From: Onchidella celtica
Taxonomy: Eukaryota; Mollusca; Gastropoda; Systellommatophora; Onchidiidae
DNA length: 64,000 bases
NCBI GenBank assembly: GCA_963931925.1
Contig: OZ007567.1
Location: forward strand, 85,801,677 to 85,865,676
Direction: 5' to 3'
Within the stretch, counting starts at the first letter, position 1. The number at the start of each line of letters is the position of its first letter. The notes beneath the pieces were generated by a model. The model did no database searches and was not told where the DNA came from. It saw only the letters and a list, made by a program, of their open reading frames with translations. Of this stretch, positions 1-9,303 are shown piece after piece. The position numbers were made by a program, and so were the translations under genes.

Positions 1-3000
1 TTCCCTCATATTCCTGCATAAGAGCAGCACCCAACCCGCGATCTGATGCATCAGTTGCTAAGACAAACTCTTTGGAAAAATCTGGCAAACATAACACGGG
101 TTTGGAAACAATGGCATTCTTCAAAGAAGTGTACGCTTTCTCCTGCACTTCTTCCCATTGAACTACATTGGGCTGACCCTTTCTAAGCAAATCAGACAGT
201 GGTGCTGCAATCGCTGCAAAGTTAGGTACAAATTCTTGGTAATATCCCACCAGTCCTAAAAATGCTTTCACTTCCTTCTTAGTGGTGGGTCTGGGTGCAT
301 CTCGCACCTTAAACACATTTTCTTCTAACAGACCAATCATACCCTTTCCCACTGAGTGTCCAACAAAGTCCACTTCAGACGTGCCAATCAGGCACTTGGA
401 TGGTCTTGCAGTTAATCCAGCTTGGTCCATCCTCTGCAGCAATTCTTTGAGAGCCTTCACATGCTCGTCGAATGTCTCTGTATGGATCAGCAGGTCGTCC
501 ACATACGCTGTCACATTGTTCAGTCCCTGGATCAATGGCTTCACGATCCTGTTCAGTGTAGCTCCTGAGTTCATCATCCCGAAGGGCATCCGGGTGAATT
601 CGTAATGTTCGCCCATGGTGACGAACGCTGTCTTGGGAATGTCTTGTTCCAGGACTCGCACTTGCCAGTATCCCTTGCTCAAGTCGATCCGAGAGAATAT
701 TCTTCCTCTCGACAGACTCTGGAACACTTCCGATGGGGCTGCTGTCGGATGAGGGTCGAACACTGTGATCTTGTTCAGCCTCCTGTAGTCGATGCAGACT
801 CGATTGGATCCATCCTTCTTCTTGACGACAACAACCGGTGAAGCATAAGCTGATGAGCTCCTGCGTATGATGCCCAACCTTTCCATGGTACTGAGCTCCT
901 CCTTCAAGGAGTCGCGCATAGCATAGGGCACCGGATATGGTCGTTGCCGAACAGGTACCTCTGATGTCAGGTCGATGCGATGTTCGCCTAACTGGCAGCA
1001 TCCGGGGAGATTGGTGAAGATGCGTTGATACTCCTTCACTACGTCGCCGAGTTGTTGACGTTGTTCCGGCGACAGCTGCGTTCCATATTGGACATCTTCG
1101 TAGCCTTCCTTCTGGTCCCAGCTCCCTAGGTCGGCAAGGTCCTCCGTCATTCCACCGTTGTCGCCTTCCAGGTCGCAGTCCTCGATGACTGTCATGCCAG
1201 CTGACTCTACAGGTTGACTCTCGTCCATCACGTCGTCCTCTGCCAGCACAGTCCCAGCACCATCACCGTCGTCGTCCATCATAGCTTCGACATCTCCAGG
1301 TGTGGTGTCGCTCCTACCGTCGTTCATCTCACACATCTCGGTCACGGCAGATGCCGGTCCCATTGCCGCCGCCGCTGCTTGCGTCGTCGCTGGTGTAGTC
1401 CTGGGGATATACCTCTTGAGAAGGTTAGCGTGCAATGTCTTCTCTTTCACACCCATCTTGACTTTGTAGTCGTTGACACCGACAACCGAGACTATCTTGT
1501 ATGGTCCCTTCCACTGGACTAAGAGCTTGTTGGCGTTTGTCGGCAACAGTACTAAAACTTCGTCGCCAGGGCGGAACTTCCTCTCTCGAGCCTTCCGGTC
1601 GTAGTAGGTTTTCTGTCTGCCTTGTGCCTTTGAGAGCTCTTCCGTCGCTAACTTCCACGTGTCCTCCAGCCGCTCGCGTAGTTCCATGACGTACTGGTAA
1701 CTGGTCTTTGTCTCCGGCTCCTCTACGTCCTTGGTCCATAATTTTCGCAAGATGTGCATCGGTCCTCTCACCGTTCTTCCATACAGTAACTCGAATGGGG
1801 CGAACTTTGTCGATTCTTGGGGAACTTCACGATACGCGAAGAGCAGCGGGTTAATGTATCGGTGCCACTGCTTAGGTTGCTCCGCGCACAGTCGCCTCAA
1901 GGTCTTCTTCAGTGTGCCATTAAATCGCTCCACCAGCCCGTTGCACATAGGGTGGTAGACTGTGGTGGTCGACTGTCGAATTCCCAGTAGTCTGTTCGTT
2001 TCCTTCATGACGTCCGACATGAATTGAGTCCCTTGATCAGATAAGATCTCGGGCACACCCAAACGGCTGTAGATATTTACTAAGGCTTCTGCTACTGTCT
2101 CTGCGTCAATCTTCTTCAAGGGGGTAGCTTCAGGGTAACGAGTAGCGTAGTCTACGTATACCAGGATATACCGATGTCCGCCTTCACTTGGGGGGTCAAT
2201 AGGTCCTACCAGGTCCACGGCCACTCTCCTAAATGGGATGTCTACCACTGGCATACTCTGCAAATGCACCTTAGGAGTCGCTCCCTTGTTCACTGTCCTC
2301 TGGCAGATGTCGCATGAGCGGCAGTATCTCGCGACGTCACCTTCGATACCAGGCCAGTAAAAGTTGCTCATCACCCTGTCCTTCGTTTTCTTCACGCCGA
2401 GATGTCCTCCGACGATAGAATCATGGGCAACGCTCAGTACATACTCCCTCAGTTTCTCGGGTAGTACCACTTGTCTTGTAATCGTAGCCTGTCTTATGTC
2501 CCTATAAATCCGGTACAGTACACCTCCGTGTCTCTCGAAGTGTACGGACTTGTTGCCTCTGTTGGTCGGAATTTTCTTCTGTCCCAACTTCTTGAGGTCT
2601 TCGTCTTCTTCCTGGAGTCGGATGAGTTCCTTCCTATCCACTCCCGCGTGCCGTTCTGCCCTCGGCACCCTCAGCGACGTATACTGGTCCTTCCTCTTCT
2701 CCTGGGCCCTCGTGGTCACCGCTCCTACCATCACCTCAGTATCAGGGTCGTACGGGTCCTTCGCTCCGTCCACGTTCCCGACTACTAGGTCGCAGATGGT
2801 CTCCGGGAGACACAGTGCCGTCACTCTGCCCGTCAGGTAAGGCGTTCTCACGTCGATGATGGCTTCCTCCGCCGCTAGCAAGGAGTTATCGATCCTCGCG
2901 ATGAGTTTCTTCCCACCGGTGAGCTGTCCGTCGTCCACCAGTGATCGCCGCACCACTACACCTTCACAGCCGGTATCTCTTAGGACGTCTACTGCTCGAT

Positions 3001-4234
3001 TTCCAATCAAGCCCTTCATCAATGGTAACTTCAGCTTCTCCACGGTCCTTCCGTCACTGCATCCTCCGCACGTAACAGGCACCGCTAACTGGAGCTTCCC
3101 GTCCTTCATTACCGCTTGAACGTTGATGCTGGTGTCAGCCGTCGTCGCATCCTGTCTCGACGACTCGTCCGCCGCTATAACTACGGCCGCCGCCGCCTTG
3201 TTCGGCTTGCCTCGCCCCGTATCCTTCTGGGCTGGACACATTCTCCGAACGTGGCCTGGCTTTCCACAAAGGTAACATTTCAACTCACCTTTGTCGTTTA
3301 TCTTGGTACGACACTCCGTCGCCTTATGTCCCGGCCTCCGGCACCTATGGCAGACCTGTGGGCTTCTGTCTCCGTTGGGACTCCGTCGCACTGGCCGGCT
3401 TTGCAGTCTGGCGCTCCCTCTGAGTGTCCGGTTCCTCGCTACCAGGAACGCCTCCGCTGAGTCTGCGACGTCCTGTAGCGTCTTTGGCTTCCTCTCCCTC
3501 ACATGGGTCGCAAGGTCTGGTGGGCAAACATCCATGAACTGCTCTCTAACAAACAGGTCCCTCACTCCTTCGTAGGTCTTCTCCGTCTTTGATAGCTTTA
3601 TCCACCTCTCTAGGTAAGTCTTGATCCTAGTAAGAAACATCCCGACATCTTCTCCATCTTCAGGCTTACCTTGTCTGAACATGAGTCTGTAACCGTCCTC
3701 TGACAGGTTATACCTCTTCTGCAAAGCTTCCTTGACTTTGTCGTAGTCCTTGGCCTCATCAATCGGCAATCGACAGAAGCACTCCAGAGCTCTCCCAGTC
3801 AGCAGGGCAGACAGTGATGTCGTCCATGTGGATCTAGGCCAGTCCGCTGTCTCGGCAAACCTCTCAAAACGAAGTAGCCAGCTATCAAGGTCGTCCTTCC
3901 CATCCTGAAATGCAGGTAGCTTGGGTCTCTTGGAACTGGCGTGGTCGCTGGTCCCCTGCGTCGACTCGCCTCCACGCTGATGGCGGATCCTCTCCATCTC
4001 CAGCTCGTGGTTCATCTTTTCTATTTCCAGCTGTCGTTGAGCCTGTCGTTCCGCCTCCTTCTCCCGAGCCTGTCGTTGAGCCTCCTTCTCTTGAGCCTCT
4101 ATCTTCAGTTGCTCCATGCGCTCTTGCCTCTCTCTTTCCTCCCTTAGGCCTTCACGGATGTAGTCCTGTCTCTCCTTCCCAGTGAGCTCCAAGGTGTCTG
4201 CTTCCTGGCCAAGCCTTCCAATGGCCTCTGACAT
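1..4234 (-). CDS. Gag-Pol polyprotein of a Gmr1-like retrotransposon (partial, C-terminus off window)
   Basis: One open frame of 1411 codons starts at the ATG at 4234 and has no stop before the window edge. The N-terminus is a charged Glu/Arg/Gln-rich coiled coil (about residues 20-90), followed by a capsid-like Gag region. Two CCHC zinc knuckles (C-x2-C-x4-H-x4-C) lie at about 3352-3235. A protease DTG triad is at 2977-2969. The integrase has an HHCC zinc finger (about 2430-2300) and a catalytic triad with D at 2215, D at 2038 and E at 1930, giving D-x58-D-x35-E. A GPY-type module follows at about 1515-1490. The RT comes after the integrase, with YVDD at 505-494, and the first RNase H residues (TDAS) lie near the left edge. 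All these motifs share one codon phase, so no frameshift separates Gag from Pol. It performs reverse transcription and integration of its own RNA. Confidence 0.93.
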   Translation of the reverse strand, partial: MSEAIGRLGQEADTLELTGKERQDYIREGLREERERQERMEQLKIEAQEKEAQRQAREKEAERQAQRQLEIEKMNHELEMERIRHQRGGESTQGTSDHASSKRPKLPAFQDGKDDLDSWLLRFERFAETADWPRSTWTTSLSALLTGRALECFCRLPIDEAKDYDKVKEALQKRYNLSEDGYRLMFRQGKPEDGEDVGMFLTRIKTYLERWIKLSKTEKTYEGVRDLFVREQFMDVCPPDLATHVRERKPKTLQDVADSAEAFLVARNRTLRGSARLQSRPVRRSPNGDRSPQVCHRCRRPGHKATECRTKINDKGELKCYLCGKPGHVRRMCPAQKDTGRGKPNKAAAAVVIAADESSRQDATTADTSINVQAVMKDGKLQLAVPVTCGGCSDGRTVEKLKLPLMKGLIGNRAVDVLRDTGCEGVVVRRSLVDDGQLTGGKKLIARIDNSLLAAEEAIIDVRTPYLTGRVTALCLPETICDLVVGNVDGAKDPYDPDTEVMVGAVTTRAQEKRKDQYTSLRVPRAERHAGVDRKELIRLQEEDEDLKKLGQKKIPTNRGNKSVHFERHGGVLYRIYRDIRQATITRQVVLPEKLREYVLSVAHDSIVGGHLGVKKTKDRVMSNFYWPGIEGDVARYCRSCDICQRTVNKGATPKVHLQSMPVVDIPFRRVAVDLVGPIDPPSEGGHRYILVYVDYATRYPEATPLKKIDAETVAEALVNIYSRLGVPEILSDQGTQFMSDVMKETNRLLGIRQSTTTVYHPMCNGLVERFNGTLKKTLRRLCAEQPKQWHRYINPLLFAYREVPQESTKFAPFELLYGRTVRGPMHILRKLWTKDVEEPETKTSYQYVMELRERLEDTWKLATEELSKAQGRQKTYYDRKARERKFRPGDEVLVLLPTNANKLLVQWKGPYKIVSVVGVNDYKVKMGVKEKTLHANLLKRYIPRTTPATTQAAAAAMGPASAVTEMCEMNDGRSDTTPGDVEAMMDDDGDGAGTVLAEDDVMDESQPVESAGMTVIEDCDLEGDNGGMTEDLADLGSWDQKEGYEDVQYGTQLSPEQRQQLGDVVKEYQRIFTNLPGCCQLGEHRIDLTSEVPVRQRPYPVPYAMRDSLKEELSTMERLGIIRRSSSAYASPVVVVKKKDGSNRVCIDYRRLNKITVFDPHPTAAPSEVFQSLSRGRIFSRIDLSKGYWQVRVLEQDIPKTAFVTMGEHYEFTRMPFGMMNSGATLNRIVKPLIQGLNNVTAYVDDLLIHTETFDEHVKALKELLQRMDQAGLTARPSKCLIGTSEVDFVGHSVGKGMIGLLEENVFKVRDAPRPTTKKEVKAFLGLVGYYQEFVPNFAAIAAPLSDLLRKGQPNVVQWEEVQEKAYTSLKNAIVSKPVLCLPDFSKEFVLATDASDRGLGAALMQEYEG

Positions 4235-4324
4235 TTTGTGGATATCCTCGATGATCTTTACACACTTTACTGTACTTTAGAAACACTTCGATGGTCTGAA
4301 TTGAATCTGTTCTGATCTAATCGG

Positions 4325-4342
4325 ATCCCGGACGAGCCCCCA
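4325..4342 (-). other. Primer-binding site, tRNA-Pro
   Basis: The minus-strand sequence TGGGGGCTCGTCCGGGAT is identical to the 18-nt proline-tRNA primer-binding site known from murine leukaemia virus. It starts three bases (TAT) after the LTR end. Reverse transcription of the element is therefore probably primed by tRNA-Pro. Confidence 0.92.
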
Positions 4343-4345
4343 ATA

Positions 4346-4968
4346 TGTAACAGTTGATGCAAATTTCAGCACGTTATGATGGGGAGAGTCAGATGAACTG
4401 ATCGCCTACCCCTTAAAAAACGAAACTGTCTCGAACTGTTGTAGAAATAAATAACAGGATCCGATGAACAATTAATACTAACTTTAATAACTGTAAACAC
4501 GAGCTGATATCCACAAGTTACTTACACCTATCAGGGAAGGCACTACACTTCTACTACAACTGGATGTACACACCTACGATTTGCACCTTACGATTTTCAC
4601 CCACGATTTGCACACCTACCGCTCGCCTGGCCCTCCTTATATATATTCTGTCCAGGAACGTTCAGGAAGCGGCTTTACCGCCCCATAAGCACGAGACAGA
4701 CCTAGATCGTTCGGGACACATACAGGCCACCCAATCGTACACAGACACGTCACAGCATTACATCACTCAAGGTCGACCTAGCGTAATCTCGGACACTGCA
4801 GTATCTTTCAGACGCTTCTAGATTTTCTACAGTGAGACAAACAAGCCATACATCGACATCAAAGGGAAATACCGGCCTTGCTGGCGAGAGGGGGGGGGGG
4901 GTCGCCGAGTGAGACGCGTCATGCAGGGGGAAGAAAAATATCGATCGTTCAACTAGTGGGACGCTACA
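4346..4968 (-). repeat. 5' LTR of the Gmr1-like element
   Basis: On the minus strand the LTR begins TGTAGC and ends GTTACA, the usual TG...CA termini with short imperfect inverted repeats. It ends three bases before the primer-binding site. A TATATATAAGG promoter box lies at about 4634-4646 and a variant poly(A) signal ATTAAA at 4488-4483, which fits a U3-R-U5 layout. The outer boundary at 4968 is inferred from the TGTAGC terminus, because the partner LTR is not in the window. Confidence 0.75.
4634..4646 (-). promoter_or_regulatory. LTR TATA box
   Basis: On the minus strand this reads TATATATAAGG inside the LTR, about 400 bases upstream of the gag-pol start. It is the only strong TATA-like element in the LTR and probably sets the start of the genomic RNA. 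Confidence 0.55.
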
Positions 4969-4982
4969 AGGAGATACCAGTT

Positions 4983-5220
4983 TTTCCCCTTAAAATTATA
5001 AGGTTCTAACTCCTTCCCGTGAACTTCTGAGAAATTGAGGATTGAAGTTTCATGTGATATAGCAAAGAACTTTTTTTCCCCTTTATAATACTTACAAATT
5101 ACACACCGAATCTACTTGATACTTTGACACACAATGGTGAAGGCCCTTAGAAGCAGTGTGTAGTGTCTAACTCAGTTCAGCCAGAAAGTGGATGTAGAAC
5201 CTTGTCATTATAAGGAGACG
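4983..5220 (+). mobile_element. MITE copy L (238 bp, TSD AGTT)
   Basis: The element has terminal inverted repeats of about 25 bp (TTTCCCCTT... and the complement ...AAGGAGACG), each continuing into an AAGGTTCTA block. It is flanked by the direct repeat AGTT (4979-4982 and 5221-5224). A second copy lies in the opposite orientation at 7357-8669. It carries no coding capacity. It starts 14 bases beyond the LTR end of the Gmr1-like element. Confidence 0.75.
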
Positions 5221-5224
5221 AGTT

Positions 5225-6150
5225 CTTAGCGCTGTGCCGTAGTTATCACGTCCTACATACTGGTGAGTTATAATGTCAGTGGAGCACTCAACTCAGACAA
5301 ATGCATCATAAAAAAAGCGAGAGAAATATATATGAAATGCCAGTGCTTAACTGTTTTGTGTATTCCTTTATAATTAGAAAATCGAATCCGACATTAGTGT
5401 ATTTATGGCCTCCAAAGCAACATTTTCATCGAATCGACTCTTTCATGCCATGTTGTGTACGGACACATCACAGCTGAATTGCAGTGGCAAAATTATAGCC
5501 TGACTTAAATTTTGCTTATTCGACTTGGAAATTTACTATTTTTCTGCAGCAGTCAAGTCGGAACTTACTGTGAGTAATATGTTTGTCAATAGTGAAGAAA
5601 GGCGGTCATAGAAAATTTGACGTGCCAAGAATAAATCAAATTCAAATTCTCCTGTTCTCTCTCTCTCTCTCTCTCTCTCTGAGTCTCTCTCTGTCTCTCC
5701 CACGTTCTCTCAATCCCACTCCCTCTCCCCCCCTCTCTCTCAATCCTTTTCTCACTCTCTCCCCCTCTTTATCTCTCCCCGCTTCCTCCCTCTCTCTGCT
5801 GCATCTCCTTCGTCAGAAATACGAGGAAAACACGAATCAAGAGAATCAGATAATGCTGTCTATAACCAAAATTTCAGAGAAAAAATAAATAAGAACCTTG
5901 CCTGGAAACACAGACCAGATACTTAGGGTCTACAAAGATCTCCAGTCGTTACACGGTAAACTTTCACCCACAAGACAATACAAATAGGACACAGTGTACA
6001 GTATTTGTGTCATCATCGATAGACACCAATCCTATCAGTATCACCCTGTTGCGACAGAGGAGGATATAATGATCTCTGATCATCAATGTGTCAATGGAGG
6101 TATAGTTTCACAAACATGTGATTGGACAATTCACACCTTGAAATGGTTAA
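5225..6150. other. Non-coding spacer with a CT-rich microsatellite
   Basis: No gene is recognised here. Bases 5656-5802 are an imperfect (TC)n tract, which is why open frames of Ser-Leu repeats appear. The rest is unremarkable AT-rich sequence. Confidence 0.7.
5656..5802 (+). repeat. (TC)n microsatellite
   Basis: About 147 bases consist almost only of C and T. A pure (CT) run opens it, and degraded CTCTCC and CTCCCC units follow. Confidence 0.9.
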
Positions 6151-6405
6151 CCCGTATGCGTTATTTTTTTGCGTACGAACTTAAGCAAATTCGGGAGCGG
6201 GGCAGCAACAGACCCCCAAACACATGACAGCTCCAACACATCCCAAGGATTTTCGGTGGCACAGTCCAGAGATTGCAGCACCCATTGCAGTGTTCAATAG
6301 GACGAGAAATCCCTTAGCCGATGACCTGTGTTTGGGGGTGTGTTGCTGCCCCGCTCCTGAATTTGCTAAAGCTCGTACGGAAAAAAATATCACGCATCCC
6401 GTATG
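6151..6405. mobile_element. Fold-back (MITE-like) element, about 255 bp
   Basis: Bases 6151-6228 and 6327-6405 are inverted copies of each other over about 75 bases. The shared blocks include AGCAAATTC, GGAGCGGGGCAGCAACA and CCCCCAAACACA, with a T-run near each outer end. A 100-base loop separates the arms. No open frame of interest is inside. Confidence 0.75.
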
Positions 6406-6441
6406 GACAGGCAAAACAGAAGGAGAGTATCTGTGTGTGTG

Positions 6442-6482
6442 GTAGGGGGGGATGGGGGGGGGTGGGGGGAGGGGAGGGGGGC
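6442..6482 (+). repeat. G-run tract, candidate G-quadruplex
   Basis: Several runs of four to eight G separated by one or two bases lie within 41 bases on the plus strand. This meets the usual G3+N1-7 rule for quadruplex formation. Confidence 0.6.
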
Positions 6483-7118
6483 AGGTCAGACAATTCCACA
6501 GTTCCTGATCCATAGGGACAACCCGTTGCTGCTCTTCGGTAATGGCATGTCAGACTTACGCCAAAAGGTAACTGACGGCCCATTGCATTCCTGAGCATAA
6601 AGGCTATCAGATAATATTAAAGAGAAAAAAAATGCGCCCATAGGAAAATGTCATATTCCAATAGCATCATAATGGCAAAAGCCACCAAATGACAGGAAAA
6701 GAAACAGTTTAAAAGGTCAAAAAATGATTTATGCCATTAGCGTAGAGCAATGACGAACATAATGTTTGAAATGCATACACGTGTCGTTGATTGTTTTATG
6801 CTCTGTTCTGTGAATGCCAACAGAGACTATAATTTATTTTACCATGCTGCTTTGAAATGATGTCATGATTAAAGAAAAACAAAAAAAGGTGTTTTTGGAC
6901 GGAGTTAAAGAGGAAAGGACAATAATAGAAATGAACTAGTTCTGTTCCGGGTCCGGCACACAGTGTGCAATTATCACCTACAAATAATTATGTGTTGTTT
7001 GTAGCAGCCAACTATCGGCTAGTTTAGTTACATTTATCAGTCTGTCTGCAATAGGTGATAATTGGCTATATCTGTTCATAGTTTTGTTTCCATTGGAATG
7101 GAATCATTTCTCGTTCTC

Positions 7119-7312
7119 TGTGTGCGTGTGCGTGTGCGTGTGCGTGTGCGTATGCGTGTGCGCGCCTTTCCCTTTCTTTGTGTATCCCTCCCCTTATCTC
7201 ACTTTGTCTTTCTCTTCCCCTATTTCCCTCTTTCTCTCGCTCTCTCTCCTTTCTCTCTCACTCTCTTTCGCCCTCTCTGTCTGTCCGTCTTTATCTGTCT
7301 GTCTCTCTCAGC
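7119..7312 (+). repeat. (GTGTGC)n hexamer repeat followed by a CT-rich tract
   Basis: Bases 7119-7167 are about eight GTGTGC units with minor errors. Bases 7168-7312 are C/T-rich. The open frames across it are products of simple repeat sequence. Confidence 0.85.
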
Positions 7313-7490
7313 AGATTTCGCTGCCAAGTTGAGAAGGTTACTTCAGTTAAACAAGTCGTCCCCTCAGAATGACAAGGTTCTATCTCCACTTTTTGGCTGA
7401 ACTGAGTTACGCAATACACACTACTTCTATCGGCCTTGTAAATGGTGTGTCAAAGTATCAAGCGGATTCTGTGTGCAATGTGTAAGTACT

Positions 7491-8544
7491 CATCATCAGT
7501 TGCCCAGTCTGGAACAGACACTGGCGATCATGGCTCTCCACTCGGATCTGTCTTCAGCCAACTTCAAGAAGGAGTTGTTGTGACGTTTGTTTGTTGTCCA
7601 TGAATTAAGACTTTCAGTGAACGTTTTTCTCTGTCTACCCCTGCTTTTCCTGCCTTCGATCTTCCCTGTGACTGCTAGATGTTCGAGGCTCCTGAGGCGA
7701 CAGACGTGTCCTAAAAATTTCAGTTGCCTCTATCTTATTGTTTTAATTAATGGCCTTTTCAGATTAGAGTCTCTCAAGACGGCCTGATTTGATTTTTTTT
7801 CTCCATCCATGATATTCTCAATATTCTTCTAACAAACCACATCTCTGCTACTTCTAGTTTCCTCTCTATTTCTTTGTTCATTGTCCAACATTCACATCCG
7901 TATAAAAGCATTGACCACACATATGTTTTCAAGACTCTGATTTTGGTGGTCGCTGATATATTTCTGTTTATTAATATTGGTCTCATTTTTTGGAATGAAT
8001 CTTTGGCCATTATTATTCGTTTCCTTATTTCACTTATGCTCCTACCACCTGATGTTATCAAATGGCCTAGATATGTGAATTTTATAACTTGTTTGATTTG
8101 CTCTCCTTTGCTGACCAGATGACATTTCGGGTTGATTGTTTCTTTTGGAGACTACCATACATTCTGTCTTTTTCACGTTGAGAGACAGTCCCGTTTTTTT
8201 CACTTTCTATAACTACTGTGTCCAGAAGTCTCTGTTGTTGTTGTTCCGGTTCTGCCAATAAAACTGTGTCATCTGCATATCTAAGGTTGTTAAGATTTTC
8301 TCCATTTACTGGCCAAGGATGTCTTCTAAGTTCCTGAGGATCAACTCGCTGTATAGATTAAAAAGATTAGGTGACACCACACATCCATGTCTCACTCCTC
8401 TTTTAATTTGTTTTGAATTCACTATGTTCTCCTTCTATTCTTACGGTCGCGCTTTGATCTCAGTAAAGATTTCGGATAACCCTCAGGTCTTTGCTGTCGA
8501 TGTCTAGGTTTTCCAAAATGTTAAATAGTTCTTCACGCTTTACC
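7491..8544 (-). mobile_element. 5'-truncated non-LTR retrotransposon (LINE) inside the MITE
   Basis: The 1054-bp insertion is flanked by the 10-bp target duplication TGTAAGTACT at 7481-7490 and 8545-8554. On the minus strand it encodes reverse transcriptase remnants: a GVRHGCVVSP block, the catalytic LRYADDTVLLA motif at about 8290-8255, then the thumb and C-terminal region ending at a stop near 7497. Its 3' tail is TGATGATGAG. The RT is broken by in-frame stops and a one-base frameshift soon after YADD. The clade was not resolved; the short TGATGA-type tail would suit an RTE-like element. Confidence 0.88.
7497..8525 (-). pseudogene. LINE reverse transcriptase fragment (frameshifted, with stops)
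   Basis: Conserved RT segments can be followed across at least three frames, from 'NLDIDSKDLRVI' near 8500, through YADD, to a segment with 'LLYGCECWT' (about 7900) and a C-terminal 'GRQRKT' region. Two stops lie before YADD and a frameshift lies after it. No functional protein can be made. The fragment covers only the palm, thumb and tail of the RT, with no endonuclease domain. Confidence 0.85.
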
Positions 8545-8673
8545 TGTAAGTACTACTAAAAAGAAAAAAAAAAGTCATATCTCTAAATGCTATGAGCACA
8601 TGAAACTTTAATCACCAATTTTTCAAAAGTTGAAACAAAGAAGTTAGAATCTGACATTCCAAGGGGACGAAGT

Positions 8674-9048
8674 GATAAGCGACTTGTCTTTACTTATAGG
8701 TCACCGTCATCAGTTTGGATGAAACACTGCAAAATCATACAAAGGGTGGAAAATATTCCTGAGGTTTTAACATCCTTGAACTATCCACATTCTTCTTCCC
8801 CATAGCCAGGCTCAATTTGATTAGAATTAATCTAAACTGAATCAATATTAAGGCCGTGTTCAGAAATGAATTGTTCACCTATCAAGTTACCTATAGTTAT
8901 ATATCTGCTATCATTCCTTGGCACAGACGTCAGTTTGACTCAATTTTCTAAGGCACAGCACTAGGAACAGAGTAAAGTTTTCAGTATCACAGCATTGGAA
9001 ACTTGAAATACACATAAATTTTGTTGCCGTTGTTATTCATCAGACATA
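8674..9048. other. Intergenic spacer, nothing recognised
   Basis: AT-rich single-copy-looking sequence. I see no exon, RNA gene or repeat structure in it. Confidence 0.5.
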
Positions 9049-9303
9049 CTCGACTATGACACGCACCATCTAGTCATCAAGAGGGCGTGGGTGGTGATTC
9101 TCGACTATGACACACACCATCTAGTTATCAAGAGGGCGTGGGTGGTGATTCTCGACTATGACGCACACCATCTAGTCATCAAGAGGGCGTGGGTGGTGAT
9201 TCTCGACTATGACACACACCATCTAGTTATCAAGAGGGCGTGGGTGGTGATTCTCGACTATGACGCACACCATCTAGTCATCAAGGGGGCATGGGTGGTG
9301 ATT
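9049..9303 (-). repeat. 51-bp minisatellite, five copies
   Basis: Five tandem 51-base units carry the core ACCATCTAGT(C/T)ATCAAG and GGGCGTGGGTGGTGATT. Two variants alternate (AGTCATC, AGTTATC, AGTCATC, AGTTATC, AGTCATC), so the array may have grown as 102-bp dimers. Because 51 is a multiple of three, the plus strand shows a spurious 17-residue protein repeat. On the minus strand the array directly follows a LINE zinc-finger remnant, so it is probably the repeated 3' tail of that element. Confidence 0.9.

Larger units (their letters stand above)
1..4968 (-). mobile_element. Gmr1-like Ty3/Gypsy LTR retrotransposon, 5' part (continues past left edge)
   Basis: Read on the minus strand, the order is LTR (4968-4346), tRNA-Pro primer-binding site (4342-4325), short leader, then gag, protease, integrase and reverse transcriptase in one frame from 4234 to the window edge. 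Integrase before reverse transcriptase is the Ty1/Copia order, but the RT sequence, the GPY-type integrase tail and the CCHC knuckles are of Ty3/Gypsy type. That combination is the published hallmark of Gmr1-like elements. The rest of RNase H, the polypurine tract and the 3' LTR lie outside the window. The reading frame is unbroken and the PBS is a clean 18-nt match, so this copy looks young. The target duplication cannot be tested because the far end is missing; bases 4969-4973 (AGGAG) would be one half of it. Confidence 0.93.
7357..8669 (-). mobile_element. MITE copy R (about 249 bp), split by a LINE insertion
   Basis: This is the reversed second copy of the MITE at 4983-5220. Its left part is 7357-7490 and its right part 8555-8669. 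Its termini are CGTCCCCT and the complement AGGGGACG, and the flanks are the direct repeat AAGT (7353-7356 and 8670-8673). Removing the LINE and one copy of its target duplication leaves about 249 bp that aligns along the whole of copy L. Confidence 0.8.

Noticed and set aside
375-1001. 208-codon minus-strand open frame
   Set aside because: It is an off-frame shadow of the retrotransposon RT. The true frame contains YVDD and shares the phase of Gag and integrase.
5583-7400. Ser/Leu- and Val/Cys-rich open frames
   Set aside because: They come from the CT-rich and GTGTGC repeats and have no conserved content.
4979-8673. A single 3.7-kb transposon with the two MITE copies as its inverted termini
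   Set aside because: Each copy has its own inverted termini and its own 4-bp flanking duplication, and no transposase lies between them.
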